A program made the translations under genes and the position numbers. From JBEDKD01 sp041172365 (GTDB lineage Bacteria; Cyanobacteriota; Cyanobacteriia; Cyanobacteriales; Microcoleaceae), in contig JBEDKD010000347.1 in NCBI GenBank assembly GCA_041172365.1, forward strand, positions 1-8,662: a stretch of 8,662 nt of DNA, read 5' to 3'. The notes beneath the pieces were generated by a model, which was given only the letters and a program-made list of their open reading frames with translations, was not told the DNA's origin and did no database searches. Shown here piece by piece: positions 1 through 6,186 of this stretch; within the stretch, counting starts at the first letter, position 1, and the number at the start of each line of letters is the position of its first letter.

Positions 1-131
1 ATGTCGTGGTGGAAAATCGTCAGAAGTCTGCGGAAGAGATTAAACAAATTGTGATTGATGATGTCCGGCAACATATTGGCTCTCAGAAGGTTTTTGATGA
101 TATTACTTTGGTGGTTTTGAAGCAGAAGTAA
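1..131 (+). CDS. C-terminal end of a SpoIIE/RsbU-type PP2C serine phosphatase (5' partial)
   Basis: The first complete codon is at 3 and the frame runs to a TAA at 129-131, giving 42 residues that end FDDITLVVLKQK. The Asp-Asp followed by a hydrophobic strand (DDITLVVL) is the usual last strand of SpoIIE/RsbU (PP2C) phosphatase domains, where the acidic pair helps bind metal. The preceding charged helix (SAEEIKQIVIDDV) also fits the family. Such phosphatases dephosphorylate STAS-type anti-sigma-factor antagonists or similar partners, and in cyanobacteria they usually carry N-terminal sensor or receiver domains, which here lie outside the window. The family call rests on about 40 residues only. 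A STAS protein is encoded about 5 kb away on the other strand; a functional link is speculation. Confidence 0.72.
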   Translation, partial: VVVENRQKSAEEIKQIVIDDVRQHIGSQKVFDDITLVVLKQK

Positions 132-169
132 AGAGGCGCGATCGTGTCTGTGCCTGTCTGTGCGCGTAC

Positions 170-257
170 AGAAACCGGGTTTCTTGGAGATACTCATCAC
201 TCGATATTTTTTGAAGAAACCCGGTTTCTCTGGATGCTCTCTCGAAACGGGGTTTCT
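170..257. repeat. Cluster of three 15-bp palindromes (AGAAACCGGGTTTCT type)
   Basis: Copies lie at 170-184 (agaaaccgggtttct), 215-229 (agaaacccggtttct, the exact reverse complement of the first) and 243-257 (cgaaacggggtttct, a variant). Each is a 7-1-7 palindrome. A fourth exact copy is at 8242-8256. They sit between the phosphatase stop codon and the promoter of the SLH-WD40 gene. The 87-codon reading frame across this area is made of repeat sequence and I do not call it a gene. The dispersed, intergenic, palindromic form suggests a genome-wide small repeat family. Confidence 0.8.
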
Positions 258-315
258 GATCGCAAAGAGCGCGATCGCGCCCTAGTGTCATTTTTTCTCC
301 TCTTCTTTATCCCCT

Positions 316-353
316 ATTACCGATTACCCATTACCGATTACCCATTACCGATT
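316..353. repeat. Heptamer tandem repeat, alternating attaccg/attaccc
   Basis: Units start at 316, 323, 330, 337 and 344 and alternate attaccg, attaccc, attaccg, attaccc, attaccg, followed by a partial att. Equivalently it is a 14-bp unit repeated about 2.7 times. Short tandem heptamer repeats are known in cyanobacterial genomes. It abuts the promoter of the following gene. Confidence 0.85.
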
Positions 354-373
354 TTCTCGCCAAATGCTATAAT
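345..373 (+). promoter_or_regulatory. Promoter of the SLH-WD40 gene
   Basis: There is a perfect -10 hexamer TATAAT at 368-373 with an upstream TG (TGCTATAAT, an extended -10). The -35 position at 17-bp spacing, 345-350, reads TTACCG, which is weak and lies in the heptamer tandem repeat. Transcription would start near 380, leaving a leader of about 24 nt before the ATG at 404. Confidence 0.6.
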
Positions 374-390
374 CAAAAAGGTCATTGTAA

Positions 391-396
391 GAGGAG
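391..396 (+). promoter_or_regulatory. Ribosome binding site GAGGAG
   Basis: GAGGAG lies 7 nt before the ATG at 404 and fixes the start of the SLH-WD40 protein. It is one of the clearest Shine-Dalgarno sequences in the window. Confidence 0.75.
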
Positions 397-403
397 TAAA
401 ATT

Positions 404-2896
404 ATGACTATCGCGCCCCAATGGTACAAGATAACCGCCTTTATTGTAGTAGTGGATCTCTTGATTACTCAAACCTTAATTCCGGGTCAAAAAATCCCCT
501 TAGCCGTTGCACAAACCCCCTTTAAAGATATCCAAAACCATTGGGCACAAAGTTGTATAGAAGATTTAACCGAGAAAAAAATTATTCGTGGTTATCCAGA
601 AGATAACACTTTTCGACCTGATATTCCCGTCAGTCGCATTCAATTCGCGATCCTCGTGCGACGGGCTTTCCCCAATGCTGCACCCTTTCGCAAACCGATA
701 AATTTTATTGATATTCCTACTAATTATTGGGGCAAAACAATCATCAGAGAAGCTTATCAAGCTGGCTTTATTTCTGCTTACGTTGGTAGTATTTTTAATC
801 CCAATGAACCGATTTTACGGTGGCAAGCATTAGTGGGTTTAACTAATGGTTTAAGATATGCCCCGACTTCTCCCAGTGTCGAAATTTTAACAACGACTTT
901 TACAGATGCTTCCGATATTCCTGAATCGGCCAAAAATGGTATTTTAGCCGCGACAGAGCAAAAATTAGTCGTCAATTATCCCAATATTAAAAAGCTTAAT
1001 CCTAAAGAATCTGCTACCCGTGCAGAAGTCGCGAGTTTTCTCTGTCAAGCCCTCTTAAAAAAAGAGCAAAAATCCTTAATTTCTCCTACTTATATTGCCC
1101 AACTTTCTACAGGTAATTTAACTCCCAAAACGGAAATAGTAGAATCAGGTAAGGTAAAAGCTGAATTTTCTTATGAACCCCAGGGAGAGGATGGGAAAAA
1201 TTTTCGCGTAAAAATTACCCGTGAAGGTCAAGTTATTTTAGATGAACCTGTGCTTATTCCTACCCGTTTATCCACGAAAAATAATCAAAATTCTCCCCTG
1301 GAAGGTCTCTCAGAGGGTCGGTTTTTATCTTTACAAGTAAAGGATTTAGACAGAGACGGTGAACCGGATGTTTTACTGGATTTAGTGGGAAAAAATCAGG
1401 GGAAAAAGACTTGCTGCAATTATTCTTTTATCTATTCTTATGATCGCTCTAATAATAAATATTCTGTCTTGAAACATTCTTGGGGTAATTCGAGTTATGA
1501 ATTAGTCGATTTATTTAGGGATAATCATTGGCAATTCAAAAGTGTTGATGAGCGATTTAATGACATTTTTACTCCCGGTGCTGATTCTCGTTCGCCTATT
1601 CGTATTTGGCAGTATAATAGTCCTGGGAAATTGGAAGATGTTACCAGATTTTATCCCCTCGCGGTTTATACTAATGCTTCCGAATTATGGGTAGACGCGA
1701 ATACTCGTCTCAAGAATAATCAAGAAACTAAAGGGGTATTAGCTGCTTATTTAGCGACTAAATATTTATTGAAACAAGAAACGGAAGGTTGGCAATTAGT
1801 TCAACAGGTTTATCAAGGACGCGATCGCGCTGTGTTTTTCAGCAAACTGAAGCAATTTTTGGAAAATACAGGTTACGCGTCTGCGATTAGTCAACAACAA
1901 CCGCCCCAACCAGTAGAAACACCGCAACCGAGTCCCATAGAAACACCGCAACCCACTCCAGTTACAACACCAAAACCCCAACCAAAACCGCCACAACCTC
2001 AAAATAAAGTAATGGCAAAATTAGAATTAATACAGACTTTCTCTGATGGAGATAATGAGATTAATTCGATCGCGCTTAGTCCCAATGGTAAACTATTAGT
2101 CAGTGGTGGCACTCAAGAAATTAAAATTTGGAATTTAGAAACGGGTGAAGTTATTAATACTTTATCAGGACATGGGGGCAAAATTTGGTCTTTAGCTTTT
2201 AGTTTTGATGGCAAAACATTGGTGAGTGGTAGTGGAGATGGTACGGTAATTTTATGGGATATAGATAGTGGCAAAATGAGCCAATCTTTTAATCATAAAG
2301 GATGGGTAAACACGGTGAGTTTTAATATTGATGCCAAATTTGTTTTGAGTGGTAGCCATGACAAAGGAATTAAAATTTGGGATGTCACGACGGGTAATTT
2401 AGTCGCGACTTTAGAGGGTAATATTCCCATGACGATCGCGGCTCAAGGCAGACTTTTAGCCAGTGGAAGTGAGGCAAAAACGATTAAACTTTGGGATATT
2501 CCCAAACAAGAATTATTTAAAACTCTTCCCCTGCCTGAAGGTTTTGGCGAAAATTTGCGGACTTTAGCCTTCAGTCGAGAAGGATTCATTTTAGCTTATG
2601 TGATGTCGGGGAAATCTCCTATTTTTATCTGGGATCTTCGCACGGAAAAAGTGATCAATTCTTCCGAAAGTAATCGGGAATTAGTCAATGGTTTGGCGAT
2701 TAGTCCTAATAATCTATTCTTCGCGAGTAGTAGTCAAGATAATACTCTGAAATTATGGCATCTTCCCACAGGTAAATTGTTACAAACCGTTGAAGGATAT
2801 GGCGCGATCGCGTGGAGTCGAGATAGTCAAATTTTAGCCAATTTCGGTAAGGATAATAAAATTCGACTCTGGCGTGTACAAACAATGGTAAAATAG
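404..2896 (+). CDS. Exported SLH-domain protein with Asp-rich middle domain and seven-bladed WD40 propeller
   Basis: 830 residues. A hydrophobic signal peptide spans about 10-36, with an AVA cleavage site before Gln37. Three SLH motifs follow: about 40-89 (FKDI..HWA), 101-150 (FIDIP..YWG) and 166-217, the last with a TRAEV motif. SLH domains bind peptidoglycan or its attached polymers, so the protein is probably periplasmic or at the cell surface. Residues about 240-345 include DLDRDGEPD (314-322), like the calcium loops of VCBS/FG-GAP repeats. Residues 365-490 match no family I recognise. A Pro/Thr/Gln linker (about 497-535) leads to seven WD40 units (541-828), each ending near IKIW, ILWD or KLWD, enough for a closed propeller. 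WD40 propellers bind proteins and are mostly cytoplasmic, so an exported, SLH-anchored one is unusual. It has its own promoter and RBS and is convergent with the glycosyltransferase gene. Domain calls are firm; the biological role is unknown. Confidence 0.9.
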   Translation: MTIAPQWYKITAFIVVVDLLITQTLIPGQKIPLAVAQTPFKDIQNHWAQSCIEDLTEKKIIRGYPEDNTFRPDIPVSRIQFAILVRRAFPNAAPFRKPINFIDIPTNYWGKTIIREAYQAGFISAYVGSIFNPNEPILRWQALVGLTNGLRYAPTSPSVEILTTTFTDASDIPESAKNGILAATEQKLVVNYPNIKKLNPKESATRAEVASFLCQALLKKEQKSLISPTYIAQLSTGNLTPKTEIVESGKVKAEFSYEPQGEDGKNFRVKITREGQVILDEPVLIPTRLSTKNNQNSPLEGLSEGRFLSLQVKDLDRDGEPDVLLDLVGKNQGKKTCCNYSFIYSYDRSNNKYSVLKHSWGNSSYELVDLFRDNHWQFKSVDERFNDIFTPGADSRSPIRIWQYNSPGKLEDVTRFYPLAVYTNASELWVDANTRLKNNQETKGVLAAYLATKYLLKQETEGWQLVQQVYQGRDRAVFFSKLKQFLENTGYASAISQQQPPQPVETPQPSPIETPQPTPVTTPKPQPKPPQPQNKVMAKLELIQTFSDGDNEINSIALSPNGKLLVSGGTQEIKIWNLETGEVINTLSGHGGKIWSLAFSFDGKTLVSGSGDGTVILWDIDSGKMSQSFNHKGWVNTVSFNIDAKFVLSGSHDKGIKIWDVTTGNLVATLEGNIPMTIAAQGRLLASGSEAKTIKLWDIPKQELFKTLPLPEGFGENLRTLAFSREGFILAYVMSGKSPIFIWDLRTEKVINSSESNRELVNGLAISPNNLFFASSSQDNTLKLWHLPTGKLLQTVEGYGAIAWSRDSQILANFGKDNKIRLWRVQTMVK

Positions 2897-2963
2897 ACAG
2901 TAATTACCCAAAGCCCATAAAAACGATGAAAATCTGTGGGTATAAATCAGATAAATTCAGCGA

Positions 2964-3662
2964 TTATGAGCAGGCATTGAGACTCAATTTCAGATATTTT
3001 GGAATCAGTTCTAAGCGCTCTTGATTTGAGATGGCCATCAGATGTAATACAAAATCACCAGGTTTGTAGGAGGTATGGGGAAAGCAGGAGTTTAAAGCTT
3101 TTTCTGGGAGAATTTTTATATGGTTTAAAAGGTGCAGATCGTTTTGAATCATGCCATTAATTACGCTTTGCTCATGGAAGTATTTATACGCGAAGTCATC
3201 GGCTTCGTGCCAAACTCGCGTTAAAAATTCTTTTGTCCACCGCGTATTTTTATACAGTAAGCTACCGCTGTTGAGATTAGGTTGATCGCGCACTCCAGAG
3301 TTAGACGCGTCAGAAGATGCGATCAGATCAAAACTGGAATGCTCGGCAATGATGTTTTCCAGTTTGAAACCATGATCCATGATGATCAAATCCGCGTCAA
3401 TCGTCCACAAATAGTCATACTGCTCTAAGAGCTCCATCGCCATCTGAATTTTTTGCCACGTCAGGTGTCGGGGTTCTCCTTTTACTTCCGTCAAAGTTAT
3501 CCACTCATAGCCGTGGCGTTTCGCGTATCTGGCATTATGATGCGCGATGTACTTCCAGAAATAATCAAGATCAGGGGTGGCGAAAGTGGCAACCGCGATC
3601 GCGGGTTTTGATGGAGATGGAGCCGGTGGGAGCATGGTCCCATAGTATAGGAGGGGAGTCAT
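2964..3662 (-). CDS. Small DxD glycosyltransferase resembling GT34 (GMA12/MNN10 type)
   Basis: 232 residues, no signal peptide or membrane segment. A β-strand (AIAVATFAT, about 21-29) opens the nucleotide-sugar fold. WTIDADLII (86-94) holds the DAD form of the DxD motif that binds metal and nucleotide sugar in GT-A enzymes. NSGSLLYKN (131-139) and the late GDFVLHLM (202-209) match the layout of the galactosyl/mannosyl transferase GMA12/MNN10 family, where a His near the end is conserved. It would transfer a sugar in the cytoplasm to an unknown acceptor; donor and product cannot be read from the sequence. The start is uncertain: no Shine-Dalgarno precedes the ATG at 3660-3662, and an in-frame ATG at 3633-3635 (Met10) keeps the whole domain. 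It converges on the SLH-WD40 gene with a 67-bp gap and stands alone, without other polysaccharide genes nearby. Confidence 0.7.
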   Translation of the reverse strand: MTPLLYYGTMLPPAPSPSKPAIAVATFATPDLDYFWKYIAHHNARYAKRHGYEWITLTEVKGEPRHLTWQKIQMAMELLEQYDYLWTIDADLIIMDHGFKLENIIAEHSSFDLIASSDASNSGVRDQPNLNSGSLLYKNTRWTKEFLTRVWHEADDFAYKYFHEQSVINGMIQNDLHLLNHIKILPEKALNSCFPHTSYKPGDFVLHLMAISNQERLELIPKYLKLSLNACS

Positions 3663-3699
3663 TGATCGTGCTGTCTAGTAATGAGATTAAGAAAGCCGC

Positions 3700-3911
3700 C
3701 AGGGACTAAAGTCCCTGTCTCATAGCTTAAGTCCTCTTCAGAGGACTAATTAACTTTAAAGTCGTACATAAGCCATGATGCCATTCAATGTCAGCCTTTG
3801 TGTGTCAGGATTGAGAAAGCTCAAATGCTGACTTTTGCACCAGCACGAAAAAGTTTTTTTCCTAGTCCTCTTCAGAGGACTTACGCTTTTAGGCAGGGGT
3901 TTTAACCCCTG
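3700..3911. mobile_element. REPIN/MITE-like element of four 18-bp palindromes in mirror order
   Basis: Four 8-2-8 palindromes lie at 3700-3717 (cagggactaaagtccctg), 3730-3747 and 3864-3881 (both agtcctcttcagaggact) and 3894-3911 (caggggttttaacccctg). Outer and inner palindromes are separated by 12 nt on each side (3718-3729; 3882-3893), and these spacers match at 8 of 12 positions when one is inverted. The whole is thus a 48-bp terminal inverted repeat around about 116 bp of interior (3748-3863), which contains a hairpin at 3804-3832. No reading frame for a transposase is present, so it would be non-autonomous. It fills the gap between the glycosyltransferase gene and nusB. I found no convincing target-site duplication; GATTAA occurs on both flanks (3685-3690, 3915-3920) but may be chance. 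Confidence 0.7.
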
Positions 3912-3961
3912 ACGGATTAATGATTTTACTACCCACTTAAAATCAACTATTAACTAACAGT

Positions 3962-4594
3962 TTAAACGGGAGTAGATTCAGTTTTCATGACATTGAGAAC
4001 ACGACGTAAAACCCCATTAATAAACTTATGACCATCATCACTACTATAGCGTTTAGCTAACTCAACAGCTTCATTAATACTAACCTGTTCAGGAATCCCT
4101 AAATATTGAATTTCTGCCACCGCGATCCGTAAAATATCGCGATCGACACGGGGTAAACGATCTAATTGCCAATCTACCATACCTTGAGTTAAAATAGCAT
4201 CAATTTCCGAACGATTAGCACAAAAATTAGAGATGATTTGTAACGCGTAACTCCGTACATCTTGTTGATTTGTTAATTGTATGGTTTCGGGTAAATCCAG
4301 GGCTGATCCTAAACGATTAATCGCGGTTTGTGCTAAGTCGATCGCCTCATAAAGCATCGCCCTTGCTGTTTGAATATCCGCGGCACGAATTTCACTACTT
4401 AAAAGGCGATCGCTACCCCGTTGGACTTCCGAGGAAGCTTCTTTTAATTCTTCCTTTGCTTCTTCCGTGAGAGTGCGAATCGCCGCGATAATAAGATCAT
4501 TGAGGTTTTTACTCTCTAAACGCTCTGGATTATTAGGGAGTTGACTAATTCCTAAAAGAGCAAGTTCACGGGAAATTTGACGAGATTTTCGCAT
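3962..4594 (-). CDS. nusB: Transcription antitermination factor NusB
   Basis: 210 residues. NusB with NusE (S10) binds boxA RNA and supports processive rRNA transcription and antitermination. The C-terminal half is diagnostic: RVDRDILRIAVAEI (about 149-162), then VSINEAVELAKRY (171-183) and DDGHKFINGVLRRV (186-199), matching the NusB core. The N terminus (RQISRELALLGISQL) matches helix 1. Between them, about residues 28-105, is a charged helical insert absent from the roughly 140-residue E. coli protein; a longer form is, to my knowledge, usual in cyanobacteria. No Shine-Dalgarno is visible before the ATG at 4592-4594. The gene is co-directional with the STAS and ABC genes upstream but 293 bp from them, so it probably has its own promoter, perhaps the TGGGATAAT at 4752-4760 (minus strand). 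Confidence 0.93.
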   Translation of the reverse strand: MRKSRQISRELALLGISQLPNNPERLESKNLNDLIIAAIRTLTEEAKEELKEASSEVQRGSDRLLSSEIRAADIQTARAMLYEAIDLAQTAINRLGSALDLPETIQLTNQQDVRSYALQIISNFCANRSEIDAILTQGMVDWQLDRLPRVDRDILRIAVAEIQYLGIPEQVSINEAVELAKRYSSDDGHKFINGVLRRVLNVMKTESTPV

Positions 4595-4728
4595 AGCTGA
4601 TAAATTGTATTTACATGGGGATGGGGAGGTGATGACAGGGAGGGTTAACAGCGCGATCGCGTTTTTTGAGGTAACACGAGGGAGTCGAAGCAGAAACCTT
4701 CCACACTCTGAAACTTAAATCCACAGAG

Positions 4729-4783
4729 GATCGTTACTTCCTTTAACTAATATTATCCCAGAAAAGGGACTAAGTTAACGATC
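4729..4783. other. Imperfect hairpin upstream of nusB, with T-run on the + strand side
   Basis: Arms GATCG (4729-4733) with CGATC (4779-4783) and TTAACT (4743-4748) with AGTTAA (4773-4778) can pair, leaving a 9-nt bulge on one side, and a short TCCC/GGGA stem (4756-4759, 4766-4769) lies inside. On the + strand it is followed by AG and seven T (4786-4792), like an intrinsic terminator, although no + strand gene ends here. On the minus strand a possible extended -10 (TGGGATAAT, 4752-4760) lies within it, with no good -35. The rest of the 293-bp gap (4595-4887) holds a HIP1 site around 4653 and no gene that I can see. Confidence 0.35.
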
Positions 4784-4887
4784 AGTTTTTTTCTCAAGTT
4801 CCCAGTTGGGCTGTTGATAGGAGAGAAACCTCAAGGGAGTCAGATTTCCCAATCTGGGGAGAAAGTGTCTCCCAAAATTCAGATTTT

Positions 4888-5232
4888 TTATTTATATTCT
4901 AATTTTAAACGAGGGAATAAACGTTGTAAATTTTGCAGAGAGTGTTGCTGCCAAAAAATATTTTTAGAGCCAATAACTAACAGAGAAATATTACCCATAC
5001 GTCGGACTTTAATCGTAAATTTAGACAAGGTATTAATGCCGGAACTATTCAAAAATTCTAATCTTTCCAAATTCAAAGTAATTAAGGGTGGAGGGGATTT
5101 GAGGATCTCCTCTAGTAATTGCATAATCCCCGCGTATTCTTGATCGCCATTCAAGCGAAGTGTGCCTTGGAAAAAGATAGTTTGATTAGAGGAATCATAG
5201 TAAACAGAGAAATCATTATTCTTAACTTCCAT
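4888..5232 (-). CDS. STAS-domain regulator, slr1659-like (anti-sigma antagonist fold)
   Basis: 114 residues from the ATG at 5230-5232. The open frame extends upstream to 5289, but only this ATG has a Shine-Dalgarno, AGGAG at 5243-5247, and the domain starts right after it. The motif LEFLNSSGINTL (residues about 59-70) corresponds to the phosphorylation loop of SpoIIAA/RsbV-type STAS proteins (DSSG): the two serines are kept but the preceding Asp is Asn. Central strands (LITLNLERL; ISLLVIG) and the flanking helices fit one complete STAS domain. It resembles the cyanobacterial slr1659 group of small STAS regulators. Such proteins switch partners according to phosphorylation by a HATPase kinase and a PP2C phosphatase. 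No kinase gene is in the window. It lies 78 bp downstream of the ABC ATPase gene on the same strand. Confidence 0.78.
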   Translation of the reverse strand: MEVKNNDFSVYYDSSNQTIFFQGTLRLNGDQEYAGIMQLLEEILKSPPPLITLNLERLEFLNSSGINTLSKFTIKVRRMGNISLLVIGSKNIFWQQHSLQNLQRLFPRLKLEYK

Positions 5233-5242
5233 AGATATAAAA

Positions 5243-5247
5243 CTCCT
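5243..5247 (-). promoter_or_regulatory. Ribosome binding site that sets the STAS gene start
   Basis: Reads AGGAG on the minus strand, 10 nt before the ATG at 5230-5232. The longer upstream reading frame has no such site, so the shorter 114-residue product is preferred. Confidence 0.7.
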
Positions 5248-5310
5248 GATGTGCGAAAATCTTGAAGGGATGAAGTGGACAATTATCACCTAGACATAAA
5301 TTAAATTATG

Positions 5311-6075
5311 TTAAAAGACAGCACTATGCAAATCTTCTGGTTTTAAATTATTATGAATAACTTGACCATCTCGAAACCAAACTACCCGGCGCGTTTGACG
5401 GGCGACATCTGCTTCATGCGTTACCATAATAACCGTAATACCACTCACATTTAATTCTGTAAAAATATCCATCACTTCTTGAGTAGTTTTACTATCTAAT
5501 GCTCCCGTAGGTTCATCGGCCAATAATACCACGGGACGGTTGACAATGGCGCGGGCGATCGCGACTCTTTGTTGTTGTCCGCCAGAGAGTTGATTAGGTT
5601 TATTATTTAAGCGACTTTCTAAGCCGACACGGGTTAAAGCAATCATCGCCCGTTCTTTTCTTTCCGCGGGAGAAACTCCGGCATAAGCCATCGGTAACAT
5701 CACATTTTCTAACGCGGTTAATTGGGGTAATAAATGAAATTGTTGGAAGACAAAACCTAATTTTAAATTACGAATTTTAGCCAAGTCATTTTCCGACATT
5801 TGGGCAACATCTACCCCATCTAAATAATAACTGCCAGAGGTGGGGCGATCCAGACATCCGATAATATTCATCGCGGTAGATTTTCCTGAACCGGACGCGC
5901 CCATAATAGCACAATATTCCCCTTGATGAATGGTTAAAGAGACACCATCTAAGGCACGGACTTCTAAATCACCTATACCATAGAATTTTGTGATATTTTC
6001 GAGTCCAACGATAACAGCTTTCTGATCATTTTTGGGGTTAGAGTCTTTATAAAGATAGGTTTGGATGTCATTCAT
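5311..6075 (-). CDS. ABC transporter ATP-binding protein, MacB/LolD/DevA-type
   Basis: 254 residues from the ATG at 6073-6075. Complete ATPase: Walker A GASGSGKST (59-67), Q-loop FQQFHLLPQ (about 110-118), signature LSGGQQQR (163-170), Walker B VVLLADEP with catalytic Glu188 (182-189), D-loop GALD and switch His220. The wording IMGASGSGKST, NIIGCLDRPTSG and LADEPTGALD is typical of the MacB/LolD/DevA subfamily, which powers mechanotransmission-type export of lipoproteins, glycolipids or drugs across the periplasm. No permease or membrane-fusion gene is in the window, so the substrate is open. The frame extends to a GTG at 6114, but a perfect TATAAT overlaps that codon, so the ATG with AGGA at 6084-6087 is the likely start. 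The STAS gene follows 78 bp downstream and may be co-transcribed. Confidence 0.92.
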   Translation of the reverse strand: MNDIQTYLYKDSNPKNDQKAVIVGLENITKFYGIGDLEVRALDGVSLTIHQGEYCAIMGASGSGKSTAMNIIGCLDRPTSGSYYLDGVDVAQMSENDLAKIRNLKLGFVFQQFHLLPQLTALENVMLPMAYAGVSPAERKERAMIALTRVGLESRLNNKPNQLSGGQQQRVAIARAIVNRPVVLLADEPTGALDSKTTQEVMDIFTELNVSGITVIMVTHEADVARQTRRVVWFRDGQVIHNNLKPEDLHSAVF

Positions 6076-6083
6076 TTTATCTT

Positions 6084-6111
6084 TCCTGGGCTTGACTTTT
6101 TGTCTATTATA
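6084..6111 (-). promoter_or_regulatory. -10 element and ribosome binding site of the ABC ATPase gene
   Basis: On the minus strand TATAAT lies at 6106-6111 and AGGA at 6084-6087, 8 nt before the ATG at 6073-6075. No recognisable -35 hexamer is seen 16-18 bp further upstream. Transcription would start near 6099, giving a leader of about 24 nt. The -10 overlaps the in-frame GTG at 6112-6114, which argues against the longer protein. Confidence 0.5.
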
Positions 6112-6186
6112 CACAAAAAGTTCCCTCTTTCTGGGAAAAACAAATATCGGGAACGCGATCGTGTCATTTTAATAGGGAGCATCCCA

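Noticed and set aside
1..131. Phosphatase, STAS protein and ABC ATPase as one partner-switching operon
   Set aside because: The phosphatase fragment is on the opposite strand and nearly 5 kb from the STAS gene, and no HATPase kinase is present; there is nothing but family-level association to support it.
103..291. 62-codon minus-strand frame
   Set aside because: Made of the same repeats read on the other strand; no coding character.
144..407. 87-codon + strand frame before the SLH-WD40 gene
   Set aside because: It translates the palindromes and the heptamer repeat, has no RBS and overlaps the promoter and start of the next gene.
2905..2942. TACCCA/TGGGTA pairing between the convergent SLH-WD40 and glycosyltransferase genes
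   Set aside because: Six pairs with a 26-nt loop; not convincing as a shared terminator.
3700..3911. CRISPR array
   Set aside because: The repeats are palindromic 18-mers in inverted order with unequal spacing and two different sequences, not direct repeats with uniform spacers.
4814..5143. 109-codon + strand frame
   Set aside because: It is antisense to the STAS gene, which has a recognisable domain and RBS.
5294..5311. ACATAA/TTATGT hairpin at the stop codon of the ABC gene
   Set aside because: AT-only stem of 6 bp without a T-run; too weak to call a terminator.
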